Below, in pieces: positions 20,403 through 30,790 of a DNA stretch of 64,000 bases. The translations under genes and the position numbers were made by a program. Each line of letters opens with the position of its first letter. The stretch's first letter is position 1. The DNA is from Diaporthe sp. PMI_573. Taxonomy: Eukaryota; Ascomycota; Sordariomycetes; Diaporthales; Diaporthaceae. Location: the NCBI GenBank assembly GCA_021399435.1, contig JAJTUP010000154.1, positions 1-64,000 on the forward strand, written 5' to 3'. The notes under the pieces were generated by a model, which saw only the letters and a list, made by a program, of their open reading frames with translations, did no database searches and was not told the DNA's origin.

Positions 20403-21455
20403 ATGCCTCTTCATGGTGTACATCTCTCGCACTGGCAGCGGGCTAAGATGGAACTGCTGCTGCAGGGCGGCGTTGATAACGAGGCTATCGCTGAATATAG
20501 CGGATGCTCTCGCCGCAGCGCCCAGCGCAACCGGAAGAAATGGGCCATCACAGGAAGCCTAGAGGTGAAGCAATCGTATGCTGGCAGACAGCTGATGAAG
20601 CCGTATCACGAGGAGGTTCGTTATTTCTCGTTGCCCTGCTTATACGTACGTTAGCTAACAGCTGTGCAACAGAGGACCAAGGAGTTCCTAACCCACAAGC
20701 CCGACTCTGACCTTCAAGAAATCTGCGATTTCCTATACTGGGAACACGATCTCGAGATCTCGAGATCTACCGTTTCGCGCCACCTCAAGGCCATCGGGTG
20801 GTCTAACAAGAAGATGCGCCTGATTGCCGCCCAGCGCAATGAAGACCTCCGCGAGAGCTGGATTGAAGACCTCCAACAATATAGACCAGACCAGCTGGTG
20901 TACCTTGACGAGAGTGGTTGTGATAAAAGAGATGGCGCTCGAAGATATGGCTGGGCACCGTTGGGCTCAACACCAGAGATGAGATCTCGGCTAGAACGAG
21001 GGCAGAGGTATCACCTCCTCCCTGCCCTCGCGATCGACGGACTGCTTGATGCCTTTGTATACCCAGGGCAATCTAGTCTTGATGGGTTCGTGGTGTGGAT
21101 TCGTGATCGCGTGCTGCCAAAATGTACTCGTTTCCCTGGCCCACGATCAGTCCTCATACTAGACAACGCCTCGTGGCACCATTGCCAACAGCTGAAGGAT
21201 CTTTGTGATGCAGCGGGCGTTCTATTGATATATCTGCCGCCATATTCTCCTGATCTGAACCCTATAGAAGCCTTCTTCAAGGACTTCAAAGCTTTGCTGA
21301 AGAAAACGTACCGCGAGAAGTATGGCGACTCGAATTCTTGTGAGGAGTTTATGGCGTTCCTAGAGGGCACAGCGTGGGCTGTCAGTGCTAGAAGGAAGGC
21401 AATCAGGGGGCATTTCTGTGCTGCGAGGGTTAATTTCGAAGGAAGCTGCGGTTGA
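20403..21455 (+). CDS. Tc1/IS630-type DD34E transposase
   Basis: Exon 1 is 20403-20615, followed by a 57-nt intron (donor GTTCGT, branch GCTAAC, acceptor CAACAG) and exon 2 at 20673-21455, giving about 331 residues. Exon 1 holds a helix-turn-helix region (LLLQGGVDNEAIAEYSGCSR) and exon 2 opens with a second one (ISRSTVSRHLKAIGW). The catalytic triad is visible: YLDESGCDKRDGARR, VLILDNASWHH, and YLPPYSPDLNPIEAFF, with 34 residues between the second Asp and the Glu. This is the classic Tc1 spacing. The enzyme would cut and join the 65-bp TIRs. The frame is open throughout, so the element could still be functional. The start at 20403 is the first ATG in the HTH frame. Confidence 0.85.
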
Positions 21456-21952
21456 AGGAACTGTATAAGGTGCTAACAGAAGGAAGGTAGTTCATAAGAT
21501 CAGCTGTTTGGGTTGATAACTCTGTTTATATAGAGGCTACAGCTAGAATAATATCGTGAAATCGTATCTTGTTACAGAACAAACGGTCTTGAGCTTAAAT
21601 ACTGACTGCTAATTAATTTGGCACGAAATACAGCTATCGCTACCTTCTCCCTGCTACTCTTCCTCCTCAAAATCCTCTGAGCTAAGCTTTAGATCATCAG
21701 TTCTCGAATCTGCTGACGCTGTTGACGACCTATCTAACAGGTCAATCGCCTCTGATATATCGCCACTGCTTTCCCTCTCGCTCGAGGCCGACGATGAAGA
21801 CAGCTGCTGCGGATCTGATAGCGTGTCCCCATGAAGCTGCGAGAGGCGGAGTGGCTCGCATTGCGAGGAAGGCTCTGGCTCCCACAATAATACAGAGGAT
21901 GGCCGCGGTGACGGCGAGGGCGAGGATATCGGTGATGATGGCCCTGCAGCAG

Positions 21953-23664
21953 CTAAAGGAGACGAGGGTATTCTCGCAGCTCGAAAGAGTGTACCAACTG
22001 GGCTAGCAGCCGGCTGCTAGGCACACCCTCTGGTACAGCTGGTGACGAGCTGTACACTATATCTCGAGGCCTCTTTGGTGTTTCTGACGGCGCGTTTCTA
22101 GTAGCGGCAGCCCGTGATGGCGATTCATTAATATCACCTACACCATAAGCAAAGCCGCTGCCGAGACGCCCCAAGATCGCAGGCATCAAGCCCTTGAGAA
22201 CCCTTGCAACCACCTCATCTGTAGTAGCAGCAGTAGCGGGAGAAGCCATATTAACTGTGAAGTTTGAGCTCCCTCCCCCATACGGCTGTGGGTGAAGCTG
22301 GCTAATAGACGCAGATGGCGGAGTCGGTATCGTGGGTATTGTGTGAACAGGTGTAACTGGAACGGCTGGCTCTTTCGCAGCGTGCTGGCGATGAAGATAT
22401 CGCTGTTTCCTCTCTTCAAGAGCATCAACAATCTCGCTGGGCGGCTGTCGCTCTGTACTGAAGCCCTTCTGGACGGATTCAGCCCATCTCGAAAGATCGT
22501 CAGCCTCGAGTTTTAAATGTACGCCGTCCTTTCTGCGAGGCCAACACCAGTGGTATCTCGAGCCGTCAGCATTACGGCAATCGCGACCTTCTTTGCAGAC
22601 CCACATCTCGATGAGGTTGTTATATATATCGTTGGTTCTCCTCGTGCGGTCCTCGCCTGTCTGAACCATCTGCTGGGTCCTCGTCTTAGCTTTATCTTTC
22701 TTCTGCTTCGAGGGTCTGGCTTTCTGAGGGAGGGGGTCGTGAACTAAGCGGAACGTGAAGGTAATGCCTAGCCCATACGGTGGCTTCGCCTTCTGCCATA
22801 TTTTGATCAGCTTATCAGCTGGTAGATGGCCGAACTGCATAGTCTCTGTTGGTGATAACTCTTTAGCATATAGCTGCTGACGAGTTGATAGTGGTCCTCG
22901 TGAGCCCGTTGCACGGGCTGAGATGAAGCTAGGCGTAGCGGCAAAGCCTATCAACAAACGGCTAACTCGACCTTCGACCTCTTTGCAATGGCGCTTCCAG
23001 AAAGCGTGTATTGTGAGATCGTCATCTCGCGATCCCCTAAGCTCGAGGGTATCAATTTCTGGCTGTGGACGTGGCCTCGAACTGCTAGCTGGCCAGCCCT
23101 CGAAGACGAATTCGATCGACGAAGTCACAGAGACCTCCCACTCAGACCTATCGGCAACAGGTGATGATGGGGGATATATTGGCTCTTTGTCAGCCTCTGA
23201 GAACGGATCTTCTGGGGGCGACTGGGAGCCTGCCACCTCGATAACTGCTGCTGGAACTGGGGATGGGCGCACTTCAGCCTCGTTCGCGAGACCCTCTTCC
23301 CTAGCCGCGGCTGCGGCTGATGATGGGGATACTATCTTTACCCTTCTCTTCCCGTTAGCCCCGATCTTCGTCACGGTGATCTTAGTGGTCCGCTTCTTCG
23401 GCGAGGGCTGGACTGCTGGCTTAGCCTTCCGGGACGGCTTTTTCTTGGATGGCATAACGGGCTCGATAGGGCTGCTGGCACGACTTGAGGGCTTCGGATT
23501 CGATCGCAATCGTGATCGCAGAGGTGGTGTTGGTGTTGCTGGCTCTGGTGATAGCCACAATGGTGAGAATCCCCCTCATCAACAGGTCTACGGCTAAACT
23601 TACCCACCGCTGTGCTCACGATCTTAGCCGCAGCGATCGCACTGGTCATACTGGGTTGAGGCAT
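21953..23664 (-). CDS. Antisense accessory protein of the Tc1/IS630-like element
   Basis: Exon 1 (23664-23604) joins exon 2 (23544-21953) over a 59-nt intron with a GTAAGT donor, giving about 550 residues. A Pro/Ser/Lys-rich, disordered N-terminus (KKKPSRKAKPAVQPSPKK) precedes a structured part: TIHAFWKRHCKEVEGRVSRL, a Lys-rich stretch, then NLIEMWVCKEGRDCRNADGS, YHWCWPR, HLKLEADDLSRWAESVQKG. The W-C-X5-C-R-N ... C-W layout resembles a small Cys module I associate with uncharacterised fungal transposon-linked proteins. A further spliced exon could add a Ser/Glu-rich acidic tail down to 21654 (donor GTGTGC near 22026, acceptor TTTAG near 21954). Its role is unknown; being inside the TIRs suggests a transposition helper or DNA-binding partner. 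Confidence 0.65.
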
Positions 23665-23765
23665 TCTATTAAGCTAAAACACCAAGCCAAAATACCACGA
23701 TATGTCGTGGTTTACACCAAAAACCCTCACAGATGAAGACAGCCAGCGGTCAGAGGGACAGAATT

Positions 23766-23834
23766 TTCCCTGTGTGGCCCGTGCCACCCGACCCTTGCCC
23801 GGTCGCGACTCACGGATTGCAACGGACAGCAGTG
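23766..23834 (-). repeat. Right terminal inverted repeat of the Tc1/IS630-like element
   Basis: Reading inward on the minus strand it repeats GTCCGTTGCAATCCGTGAGT, CGCGACCGGGCAAGGG and GGTGGCACGGGCCACA, mirroring the left terminus. A hAT transposase remnant begins about 110 bp outside it. Confidence 0.85.
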
Positions 23835-23945
23835 CGCCTGCAGAAGTATCCAATCAGGGGCACGGCCTAGGAGGACCGACATTCTGCGCTATCCCTGATT
23901 TAGAAACCCGGGGTTCCGCAAGACAACGACACAAGATAGAGCTCG

Positions 23946-24700
23946 TGGTATACCATGTTGAGAGCGGCCTTGAATCTTAGAGACGCAATTGACGGCTATT
24001 TCAACAAATGGATGGAAGCAGACTGCGCTGGAGACGAGCTCTCTTCAGAGGACTGGACCATCTTGGAGAAGATCAAGTCCTTCTTAGAGAAGCTGAAGAT
24101 GACGACTAAGGCTCTCGAATCATCGTTTGCAACACTCGACAATGTCCTCCTGGCTATGGACTTCGTATTGGCACAATTCGAAGCCGGCAAGGAGGCAAAT
24201 GTCGACGATCCGGTGATGGCACCGATGTATAACTCGGCCTGGGCGAAGCTGGACAAGTATTACCGCCTTACTGATGAATCACCTGCCTACGTTGCAGCTA
24301 TCGTGCTCCATCCTTCGCATAAATGGCACTACATCCAGGAGAACTGGAAAAAGGAGTGGGTTGAGTCGTCGAAGGAGTTACTTGAGGCGCTGTGGAACGA
24401 ATATAAGCCTGTGGAATCACCTCTTCCACTCTGCGAGGTCCCATCGGCGACCACGAACGAGTTCTTGAATTGGCGGAACAAGCACCTGCAGCCGTCACTC
24501 ATCACGGACGAATACGAGCGTTATTGCAAGCCTGAATGGGTTTATGGTTTTACGAGCGCCCTTGCATGGTGGCTAGAGGAGACGCAGCAGAAAAACTACC
24601 CGAGCCTGAGCAAGATGGCCGTGGATATATTGTCAATTCCTGCAATGTCTGCGGAGCCCGAACGACTCTTCTCTGGGGCAGAGATAACGATTACATTAGT
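23946..24700 (+). pseudogene. hAT transposase, C-terminal fragment
   Basis: The frame reads WYTMLRAALNLRDAIDGYF, then LDKYYRLTDESPAYVAAIVL, HPSHKWHYIQENW and the hATC block DILSIPAMSAEPERLFSGAE. It matches the last 250 or so residues of hAT transposases, including the catalytic Glu in SAEPERLF. The first two catalytic Asp motifs are absent at the left, and at the right the frame leaves the family just after FSGAE and runs into the duplicated zinc-knuckle segment. An N-terminal hAT fragment lies at 28.4-29.2 kb. The two may be displaced parts of one family. Confidence 0.8.
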
Positions 24701-24734
24701 TATCAGTATCCGAGCTTCACCGTCAGTAACCCTC

Positions 24735-25276
24735 TTGCCTCTTAGCTCATCAAATACATTGAAACCACCAGAAGGGAGAAAAACAACCAACCAAAGCCGT
24801 GCCATCAGAAAATACTACACAATCACCATAATAAACATGTCTCACCAACAATCCGGGTCCGGGTCTGGAAGATCAAGCTCCTCGCCCCCTGGCGGATCCC
24901 AGACCAACTGGAACGACGTCCTCCGCTACTCCTCTCCTATTGGTGTGGTCAAGACGGACGTCGTGTATGGGGTTTACAACACGGGGAAAGTAGAACCTAT
25001 TTGTATACCCAGCGGAATACCACCCAAGAAATATATCTCCGATCGATGCGATGAGAACGGTGAGACTGATGCATCTCACATTCGATGTCCCTTTCGTGTT
25101 AATAAATTCGATTAGCAGGTCATTTCAAAGAGCAATGCCCCACAAACCTTGATCCAAGCTTCGGTCCGAGACCAACGGGCGGTTACCAGTGCTATTGCTG
25201 TGGTGCCAAAGAGAAGCATCTAACGACGCTCTGTCCTCTCAGCGAGAATCCCGACTCAGTGACCCAACACCGTATC
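24735..25276 (+). repeat. Duplicated zinc-knuckle segment, copy A
   Basis: About 540 bp, from TGCCTCTTAGCTCATCAAAT to GTGACCCAACACCGT, recur inverted and nearly identical at about 42580-43115. The copy includes the promoter side, exon 1, the intron and the knuckle half of exon 2 of the zinc-knuckle gene. Copy A continues into the rest of that gene, so it is probably the source. Confidence 0.85.
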
Positions 25277-25933
25277 AGAGCTGGAGTCCCGCTCATGGAA
25301 CCGTCCTCTCCGCTGGGTGAAGCTGACCGTTACCGCCCGCCACATCCTCAGTCTCGCAAGGCAGAGAAGACGCCTTCCAGAAGCACGGACAACGATTCTA
25401 CCCGCGAAACTCATCGAGCTATAGGTCAGTTCGACGAAGACGATGATCATCGTATGGACCCGACCCGGCGCGCCCGGTTGAAGCGTAACGACCGTAGAGG
25501 TTCTCCGCCCCGGTATGACCGAATGAGATGCCTGAAGAGGAGCCACTACTCACCACCTCGGGAGAGACGTTACCGAGGATCGAGCATTGATGGTCCGCAG
25601 CGCGGACGGCAGACAAAGAGGGCGCGACGTTGGCGTAAGGAGTCTCGGACTGCTTCTCGATCCAGTCACAGAGAGCGTGAAGGCTCAACTGAGCTAATGC
25701 CACGTGTGGGCCATCACTATACTGGTGACAGCCACGTATCCTCCTGGGACGATAGATACCAAGATTTCAAAGTGTCGGACACATTTTCTTCGGAAGAAAC
25801 CAGGCGCTTGGTGCCCGCCGTGTACCCTTCCGACAATCTGGAAGCTGAGATACAGCATATACATCCCGACGCTGACCCTTCCTGGGTCTCAGAAATGGCA
25901 AGCTTTGATGTGAACAAGTTCTTTCATGGATAG
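24837..25933 (+). CDS. Zinc-knuckle, Arg/Ser-rich protein
   Basis: Exon 1 (24837-25059) and exon 2 (25119-25933) are joined over a 59-nt intron (donor GTGAGA, acceptor TTAGCAG), giving 345 residues. Splicing creates YISDRCDENGHFKEQC and, 20 residues on, YQCYCCGAKEKHLTTLC. The first is a CCHC-like knuckle with Ser in place of the first Cys; the second has C-X2-C-X5-H-X4-C spacing, one longer than the canonical knuckle. This paired layout recalls the RBBP6/Mpe1 group of RNA-processing factors, though without their DWNN and RING domains. The C-terminal 200 residues are Arg-, Ser- and Asp-rich, ending in an acidic segment. It probably binds RNA or single-stranded DNA. The reading frame is intact. 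Confidence 0.65.
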
Positions 25934-26340
25934 TGTTTTGTATGGATGAGCTGTAGGGTTCTCGAGAGACAAGGCGCCCAAAATACCAAGAAAAGCTTAC
26001 GATGGGATTAACTAGATGAGAAGGACTAGAAGGAACTAGAAGACAGCTATATGTAGTACTTTTGCTAGGAAGAGGAGGATACAATGGAGGGATAAGCTAT
26101 CGCGAGCTTCGTTGACGATGAGAATGTTATTGAGCTGGGCATAGTATTTGAGGATGAGGATGACTGAAAATATTACGAGATTTGTGATAAATGAAGCTGC
26201 AATATGTCCTAAAAGGGTAAGCCTAAAAAGTCGTACATGTATGGTTGCCGCCGTACATTGTACGGCGGCCTCTTGTACATGTAGCGTACGGTACATGTAC
26301 TCGTACAAGTAGGCATCCCTACTTCGAGCAGCTACAAAAA
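25934..26340. other. Spacer with GTAC-rich palindromes
   Basis: There is no coding signal. Words such as GTACATGTA, CGTACGGTAC and the long palindrome at 26247-26269 cluster in the last 100 bp, next to the pogo remnant. Confidence 0.5.
26247..26269. repeat. Perfect palindrome, 11-bp arms
   Basis: GCCGCCGTACA, one central T, then TGTACGGCGGC. The arms are perfect inverted repeats separated by one base. Several shorter TGTACA/GTAC words surround it within 60 bp. It may be a transposon end, a protein-binding site or a foldback tip. Confidence 0.8.
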
Positions 26341-27073
26341 AGAACGTCGGGTCATGTTTTGCCCTCCTCCAGCTGCCTATCGTGAAGGCTATTAAGCCGG
26401 CTAACCGTTGGAACGCTGACGAGGGTGGGCTGATGGAAGGGAAGTCTTAGGATGCCCTCACCCTCGGCTATTCAAAGGTCTGTGATGGCGAAGAAACGAT
26501 TTCTTTATTGCTATCACAGGGCGCGATTTGAGGTTCTCACGGAGGCAAATATTCGATTTGGGTGGCGGGCGACGGGTCTCTGGCCAGTGTCTAAGCACAA
26601 GGCACACGGAAGTCACTTTATCGAAGAAAACCGCCGTAAGGAAGCAAGATCGTCGAAATCGGGTGCCAGCAACCGCATCAGCAGCCAATTCTGCACCGAT
26701 CAGTATTTTTGTCAGCCTGAAGGGACCGTTTTCAACCCCAAAGCGTTCGCAGGAGCTACGTAGTATCGTGGCCCAGTATGCTCGTCAGAAGCAATTGAGC
26801 CCCACACAACGACTTCTCTCTAGGAAGATCCTCAAGAGCTGGATCCAGAAATACTTCGATCTGACGATGTCCTCACAAAAAGTCCGTGAGCTAGAAGCCC
26901 AGATTGAAGCCAGCAGAACGGTCCGGAGGAAGAAGGTCCAACTCGACCCGAATGAGCTTTCTGCCGATATTGAGGCTATTCGGAGGACTCAAATTGAAGC
27001 CGGAAGGGTGCCCGAAGAAAGCGACGAGGCAGAAGAATCAGAAACACCATCAGAAGCAGGGTCAGGCCCTTGA
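26340..27073 (+). pseudogene. Pogo/Fot1-type transposase, C-terminal remnant
   Basis: Two overlapping frames together give the C-terminal part of a fungal pogo-type DDE transposase. One reads ALTEANIRFGWRATGLWPVS in degraded form (EVLTEANIRFGWRATGLWPV); after a frame change the other reads TPKRSQELRSIVAQYARQKQ, RLLSRKILKSW and a helical tail with VRELEAQIEASR. These are typical of the region after the catalytic core. The DDE triad itself is absent. Frame changes and missing 5' sequence mark it as dead. Confidence 0.75.
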
Positions 27074-27182
27074 TAGGGGTGGCATTGGCGGCACAGCTGC
27101 ATGGGCTTGGGGGTATAAAGAAGAGGCCGCTCTCCAGGTCGGGGGCTGACTTGCCCATCTTTCTTCCCACTCGATTGTTCTC

Positions 27183-28016
27183 AACCATCACCACCAGAAC
27201 ACCACGAAAGCAAGCCATGCCAGCAGATAGACCCCCCACACCTCGTACAAGCCGAGGGAGTTATCCCAGGACCCCCTTCAGCGATGACTCCAGTAGCGAC
27301 GATGGATTCCCGGATATTCTCTCCGAAAAGTTTAAGGAGCTGTGTCAGCATCGCAACCAAGGTCAGAACCTCTCCGCCTAGCGTGCTCCAACACATTGTT
27401 GACCGTGCAACAGAACGCATCGAGATGGAGGCTGCTGAGGCCCTAAAGGCTCTCCTTGATAATGTTAGGGCCGCTGAGGCCTTGGAGGCCGTTGAAGCCA
27501 TGAAAGTGACTCGTCCCACGAAAGCAGCTAAGCCCATCAAAATCAAGCGCGCTCAAGACAAGCCGAGGCGTTCACCGCGTATCAAAGCAGCTTTACGCAA
27601 CAGTAGAAGGAAGGCAGCACAAGGTGTCCGTCGTTCTGCTCGGATCAAGACAGCTCGATCATCCTCAGTAAAACTTCCTACTTAGATTTCTCAAGGAGGC
27701 CGAATTGGGTGCCCAAATGGAGGTCGACTCATATACTTGTGCGACTGGTGTCAACGGCAACCTCGGGCGGCGGTGTGTTTAATTGTTTATTGTTCAGAGA
27801 ACCTGGACCTTTCAACCTGTCAAGTCTCGTCGTCACGACAAGCCTCTGCAAGTCGATTGCATTAAGTATGAAGAAGCCCTTCTGATGCACCGACATCCCA
27901 TACTATATCCCGTCGTTTCTGTCCAAGACCTGCCAAAGATCCAAGTGTACGACCTCAGAGCGCTGTCATATCGTGAGCATGATTCCGAGAAGACCGTGGC
28001 CGAGGCCACTGAGTAA
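27183..28016 (+). CDS. Hypothetical basic protein fragments
   Basis: I do not recognise these. A frame from 27217 (MPADRPPTPRTSRGSYPRTP) gives a Ser/Asp-rich leader ending near 27381. An overlapping frame to 27685 has helical Ala/Glu-rich text (MEAAEALKALLDNVRAAEAL) and basic repeats (RRSPRIKAALR, RRSARIKTARS). A third segment, 27783-28016, reads WTFQPVKSRRHDKPLQVDCI and LYPVVSVQDLPKIQVYDLRA. They could be exons of one gene with unidentified introns or a frameshifted gene. Composition looks protein-like, but no domain was seen. Confidence 0.3.
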
Positions 28017-28135
28017 GTATCCATACTGTTCTCCGGGCTTTATCCGAGATGACCCCACGGGTCTGGGCTCAGCTGCGCTTGCCAGACGCGAAGACCCAGC
28101 CCCCTTTCTAACCCCTGGCCTCCTGTGTAATCGCG

Positions 28136-28312
28136 TGGCGATCGACGATCAAATCGATCGATTGAATGTTGGGTCGATACGATATCGATCGAGCAGGGCT
28201 TACAATCGATCGATATCGATCGACCGACAGCTCGGATCGATACGATCGAAATCGAAATCGAAATCGAATCGTCTGATCGAATCGATCAAATCGATCACTC
28301 GATCGATTTCCA
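28136..28312. repeat. ATCGAT/CGATCG-rich segment
   Basis: About 175 bp made largely of overlapping ATCGAT, GATCGATC and CGAAAT words, including CGAAATCGAAATCGAAATCG. It lies about 290 bp before the hAT N-terminal fragment. Dense short palindromes of this kind can be subterminal transposase-binding repeats of hAT elements, but no TIR or TSD was found. Confidence 0.6.
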
Positions 28313-28428
28313 ACCTTGGATTCCGGACTTGCTCACCCTGGGCCCCAACATGCAGGTCAACGCTGGAGTGACGATGGGCCACGTCCTGGGCGAAGGCTCC
28401 AGAAGGCGGGCGGTAAGACAATTCGACA

Positions 28429-29187
28429 ATGGCATTAGGAAGCTTGGAGGCAGGTACGGGGATGGGCCACAAGCCATCTTTTATTCCACCCCCTCCCGAC
28501 GACATCCAGGCCTTAGACGGTCTCTTTGAAACAGCTCGCTGGGCTGGCTGGACCCACAGCGAGCGCACACGCGATCTGAAGGCTTGGGTCTGGGCCTACG
28601 GCTATGACACCGAGAAAGATGGCCGCCACTGGCCTTGCAAACTCTGTGTGCAAAAGAGAAGGCACAAACCAGCTGCGTACAAGGAAAAAGGCTCAGCAAA
28701 CATGATGGACCACCTCTACAAAGCCCACCAGGTCACCGCTCCTGCCAGCCAGCCCAAGGGCGTGATGGAGAAGCGTAGATCTAGCCAACCACCACGGCCT
28801 ACACAGAGATCGATTGTAGACGCCTTCAAATTGGACGTCTCCCAGCCACGTGACCAAGCAATCGCCAACGTGTTTATCAAGTCCTTTAAAAGAAGCGAGT
28901 TCAGGCGACTCCTTGTACATTATATTGTATCGGGCAATAAGCCATTTACCGAGGCGGAGAACCCCATGTTGCGCCAGATCTTTGAATACCTGAACCCAGC
29001 TGTGGCCATACAGAACACACACCTGTCTGGCGACGCTATTCGCAGCAAGATCATCTCCGAGTTCGAGAAACATTCTGCCACTATCACTACCTACCTGGAA
29101 AGCCGGCAGGGTCTTGTCCACATCTCCTTTGATGGCTGGACAGCTAGGAACCAATTCCCCCTGTTAACTAGGTGTGTCCGATGCTGA
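28429..29187 (+). pseudogene. hAT transposase, N-terminal fragment
   Basis: A BED-type finger, HWPCKLCVQKRRHKPAAY followed by NMMDHLYKAHQV, precedes RSEFRRLLVHYIVSGNKPFT, ENPMLRQIFEYLNPAV and VHISFDGWTARNQFP. The last contains the first catalytic Asp of hAT enzymes. The frame then ends at a stop after RCVRC and no second Asp or hATC block follows in the next 600 bp. The likely start is the Met in MGHKPSFIPPPP. It is the front half of a transposase whose rear half is lost; the C-terminal fragment at 23.9 kb is a candidate partner. Confidence 0.8.
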
Positions 29188-29189
29188 TT

Positions 29190-29782
29190 GTTGTATACGT
29201 GTCGTGATAAAGGTATTCATGTGCATCCAGATGACTTAGAAATCTGAGCTTACCTCTTCCCTAGTACAGATATGATGAATATTATCGCCAGGTTTGGCAT
29301 TCAACGCCGACATTGTTTTTAGATCCAATAAGCAACAAGTTTTATACATGGTAAAAATAGTGATATAAATAAGCTCAGAATAGCAACGTGACTTCTTTCG
29401 GATTACGGGGTCTTATAACGTGGTGGAAGACGATTCTAAGAGAGATGGGAAGGAGACGGAGGGAAATCCTGGGTGGAATGGCGGACAATCAGCTCGTCTG
29501 CCAAAATTGCTTCCTCCAAGCAAGACAATCAACCCAACACTTCTACTGTATGTATAAAGAGATCGGAGATTCGTACAATAATATTCGCACTTTCTTACGG
29601 ACACAGACTCCTGGGCCATTTGGGCGGAAGAGGTCGTATATAAAGAAAATGTCTGTGCACGATATGGACCGCATTAATGGTCAGTGTTGAGCAGTATCAT
29701 AAGTATCTGAGTTTGTTATATGGAGCTACGTTTTAAAATGAGAACGGGTACACAGTCGCACCTGATTTTCTGACTAAGCAGG
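29190..29782. other. No recognised gene
   Basis: Short open frames without motifs lie between two hAT fragments. It may be non-coding transposon sequence. Confidence 0.45.
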
Positions 29783-30000
29783 TTGCAGCCAATTAGAGCC
29801 TCCCATTCCGCGTTACATGATAAGCAACACTTTCAGCGTATGCTAGTCGAGTTAATCGGCAGTAGCAACCAGTCATTTTCCTTCGCCGAGAACCCCATCC
29901 TCCGAGAAATCTTCGACTATTTGAGTCCCTCCCCAGCCGAATGCTGGTTTCCGAGCTGTCGGCTGCCCCACTTTTTTAAGGCCGCAGCTCTGAGTGCAAA
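29783..30000 (+). pseudogene. hAT transposase fragment, second copy
   Basis: QHFQRMLVELIGSSNQSFSF then AENPILREIFDYLSPS aligns with RSEFRRLLVHYIVSGNKPFT and AENPMLRQIFEYLNPA in the fragment at 28.4-29.2 kb. Similarity ends abruptly at both sides. It is a short relic of a related but distinct hAT element. Confidence 0.7.
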
Positions 30001-30299
30001 ACATTGACCGTTTGATTTGAGCCTGTAATATCCCGCGAAAAGGCCATGTCATACTGCATGAGATTAGCAACGGCACCGAGCGAGCTCGATCATGTGTAAG
30101 CAGACATAAGGCAGAGGCTGCAGAGCTTTGTGTTACGGATGGGCAGGGCACGACTGCGGCTTACGTCTCATAAAGTTGCAAATGATTCTGTTCGATTTCA
30201 GGTGCAGGTTTTATCATCTGTCAGTAATGTGAAATTCAACTTTCCTTTCTTGAGAACCTTGATCCGTACTTTGATCACATTCGGCTCAGCATGCGGTGC

Positions 30300-30790
30300 A
30301 AGGGAGTGGGGTTATATGTGCAAGAGATGACGAGGAGTCTCGACGATCTTCTCATGGCTATACTGTGCGCCTATATGGAGGGTCAATCAGCTGGAGAGCC
30401 GCTCGGCAAGATACTGTTACTACTTCTACTACAGAAGCCGAGCTGCTGGTTGTAGCACATGCTGGAAAGGAGCTTATCGCATTAAAACGGTTACTTTGTG
30501 ACCTATCTATTGATGTGGGAAGCTCCTTAAAGCTATATAACGATAATCAGCAAACGATTCGGCTGATTGTTAGCGAGCATGGGAGAGTTACTACGAAGCT
30601 TAGACATGTGGATATAAACAACATGTGGCTGAAACAAGAGCACAGAAAAGGCACGTTCCAAGTGGAATATCTACCAACCGAGCTTATGCCAGCAGATGGG
30701 CTTACCAAGAATCTTTCACGTGCTCGATTTGAGCATTTTCGAGCATTGTTGAACTTTCATGATGTGCAGGAGATGCTCACACGAGCATAA
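30300..30790 (+). pseudogene. Ty1/copia RNase H remnant
   Basis: The frame reads RRSSHGYTVRLYGGSISWRA, then TSTTEAELLVVAHAGKELIA, NDNQQTIRLIV and VDINNMWLKQ, ending with VEYLPTELMPADGLTKNL. This is the terminal RNase H domain of a copia polyprotein, clearly related to that of the element at 56.3-57.8 kb. Nothing of the reverse transcriptase, integrase or gag remains. After the stop, TGTTGGGGCCAAGCCCCCC may be the start of its 3' LTR. Confidence 0.8.

Larger units (their letters stand above)
20242..23834. mobile_element. Tc1/IS630-like element with two genes, about 3.6 kb
   Basis: Long inverted repeats bound the element. The left end runs CTGTCCGTTGCAATCCGTGA and on through GTCGCGACCGG to GGTGGCACGGGCCACA, and the right end carries the same words inverted. 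Inside are a DD34E transposase gene (20403-21455, plus) and a second gene on the opposite strand (23664-21953), convergent with it. The flanks show no TA duplication. If the ends are CACTG-like, a 4-bp CGCC lies at 20238-20241 and 23835-23838; if they are CTGTCC, a 2-bp CA does. The target-site rule is unresolved. Confidence 0.8.
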
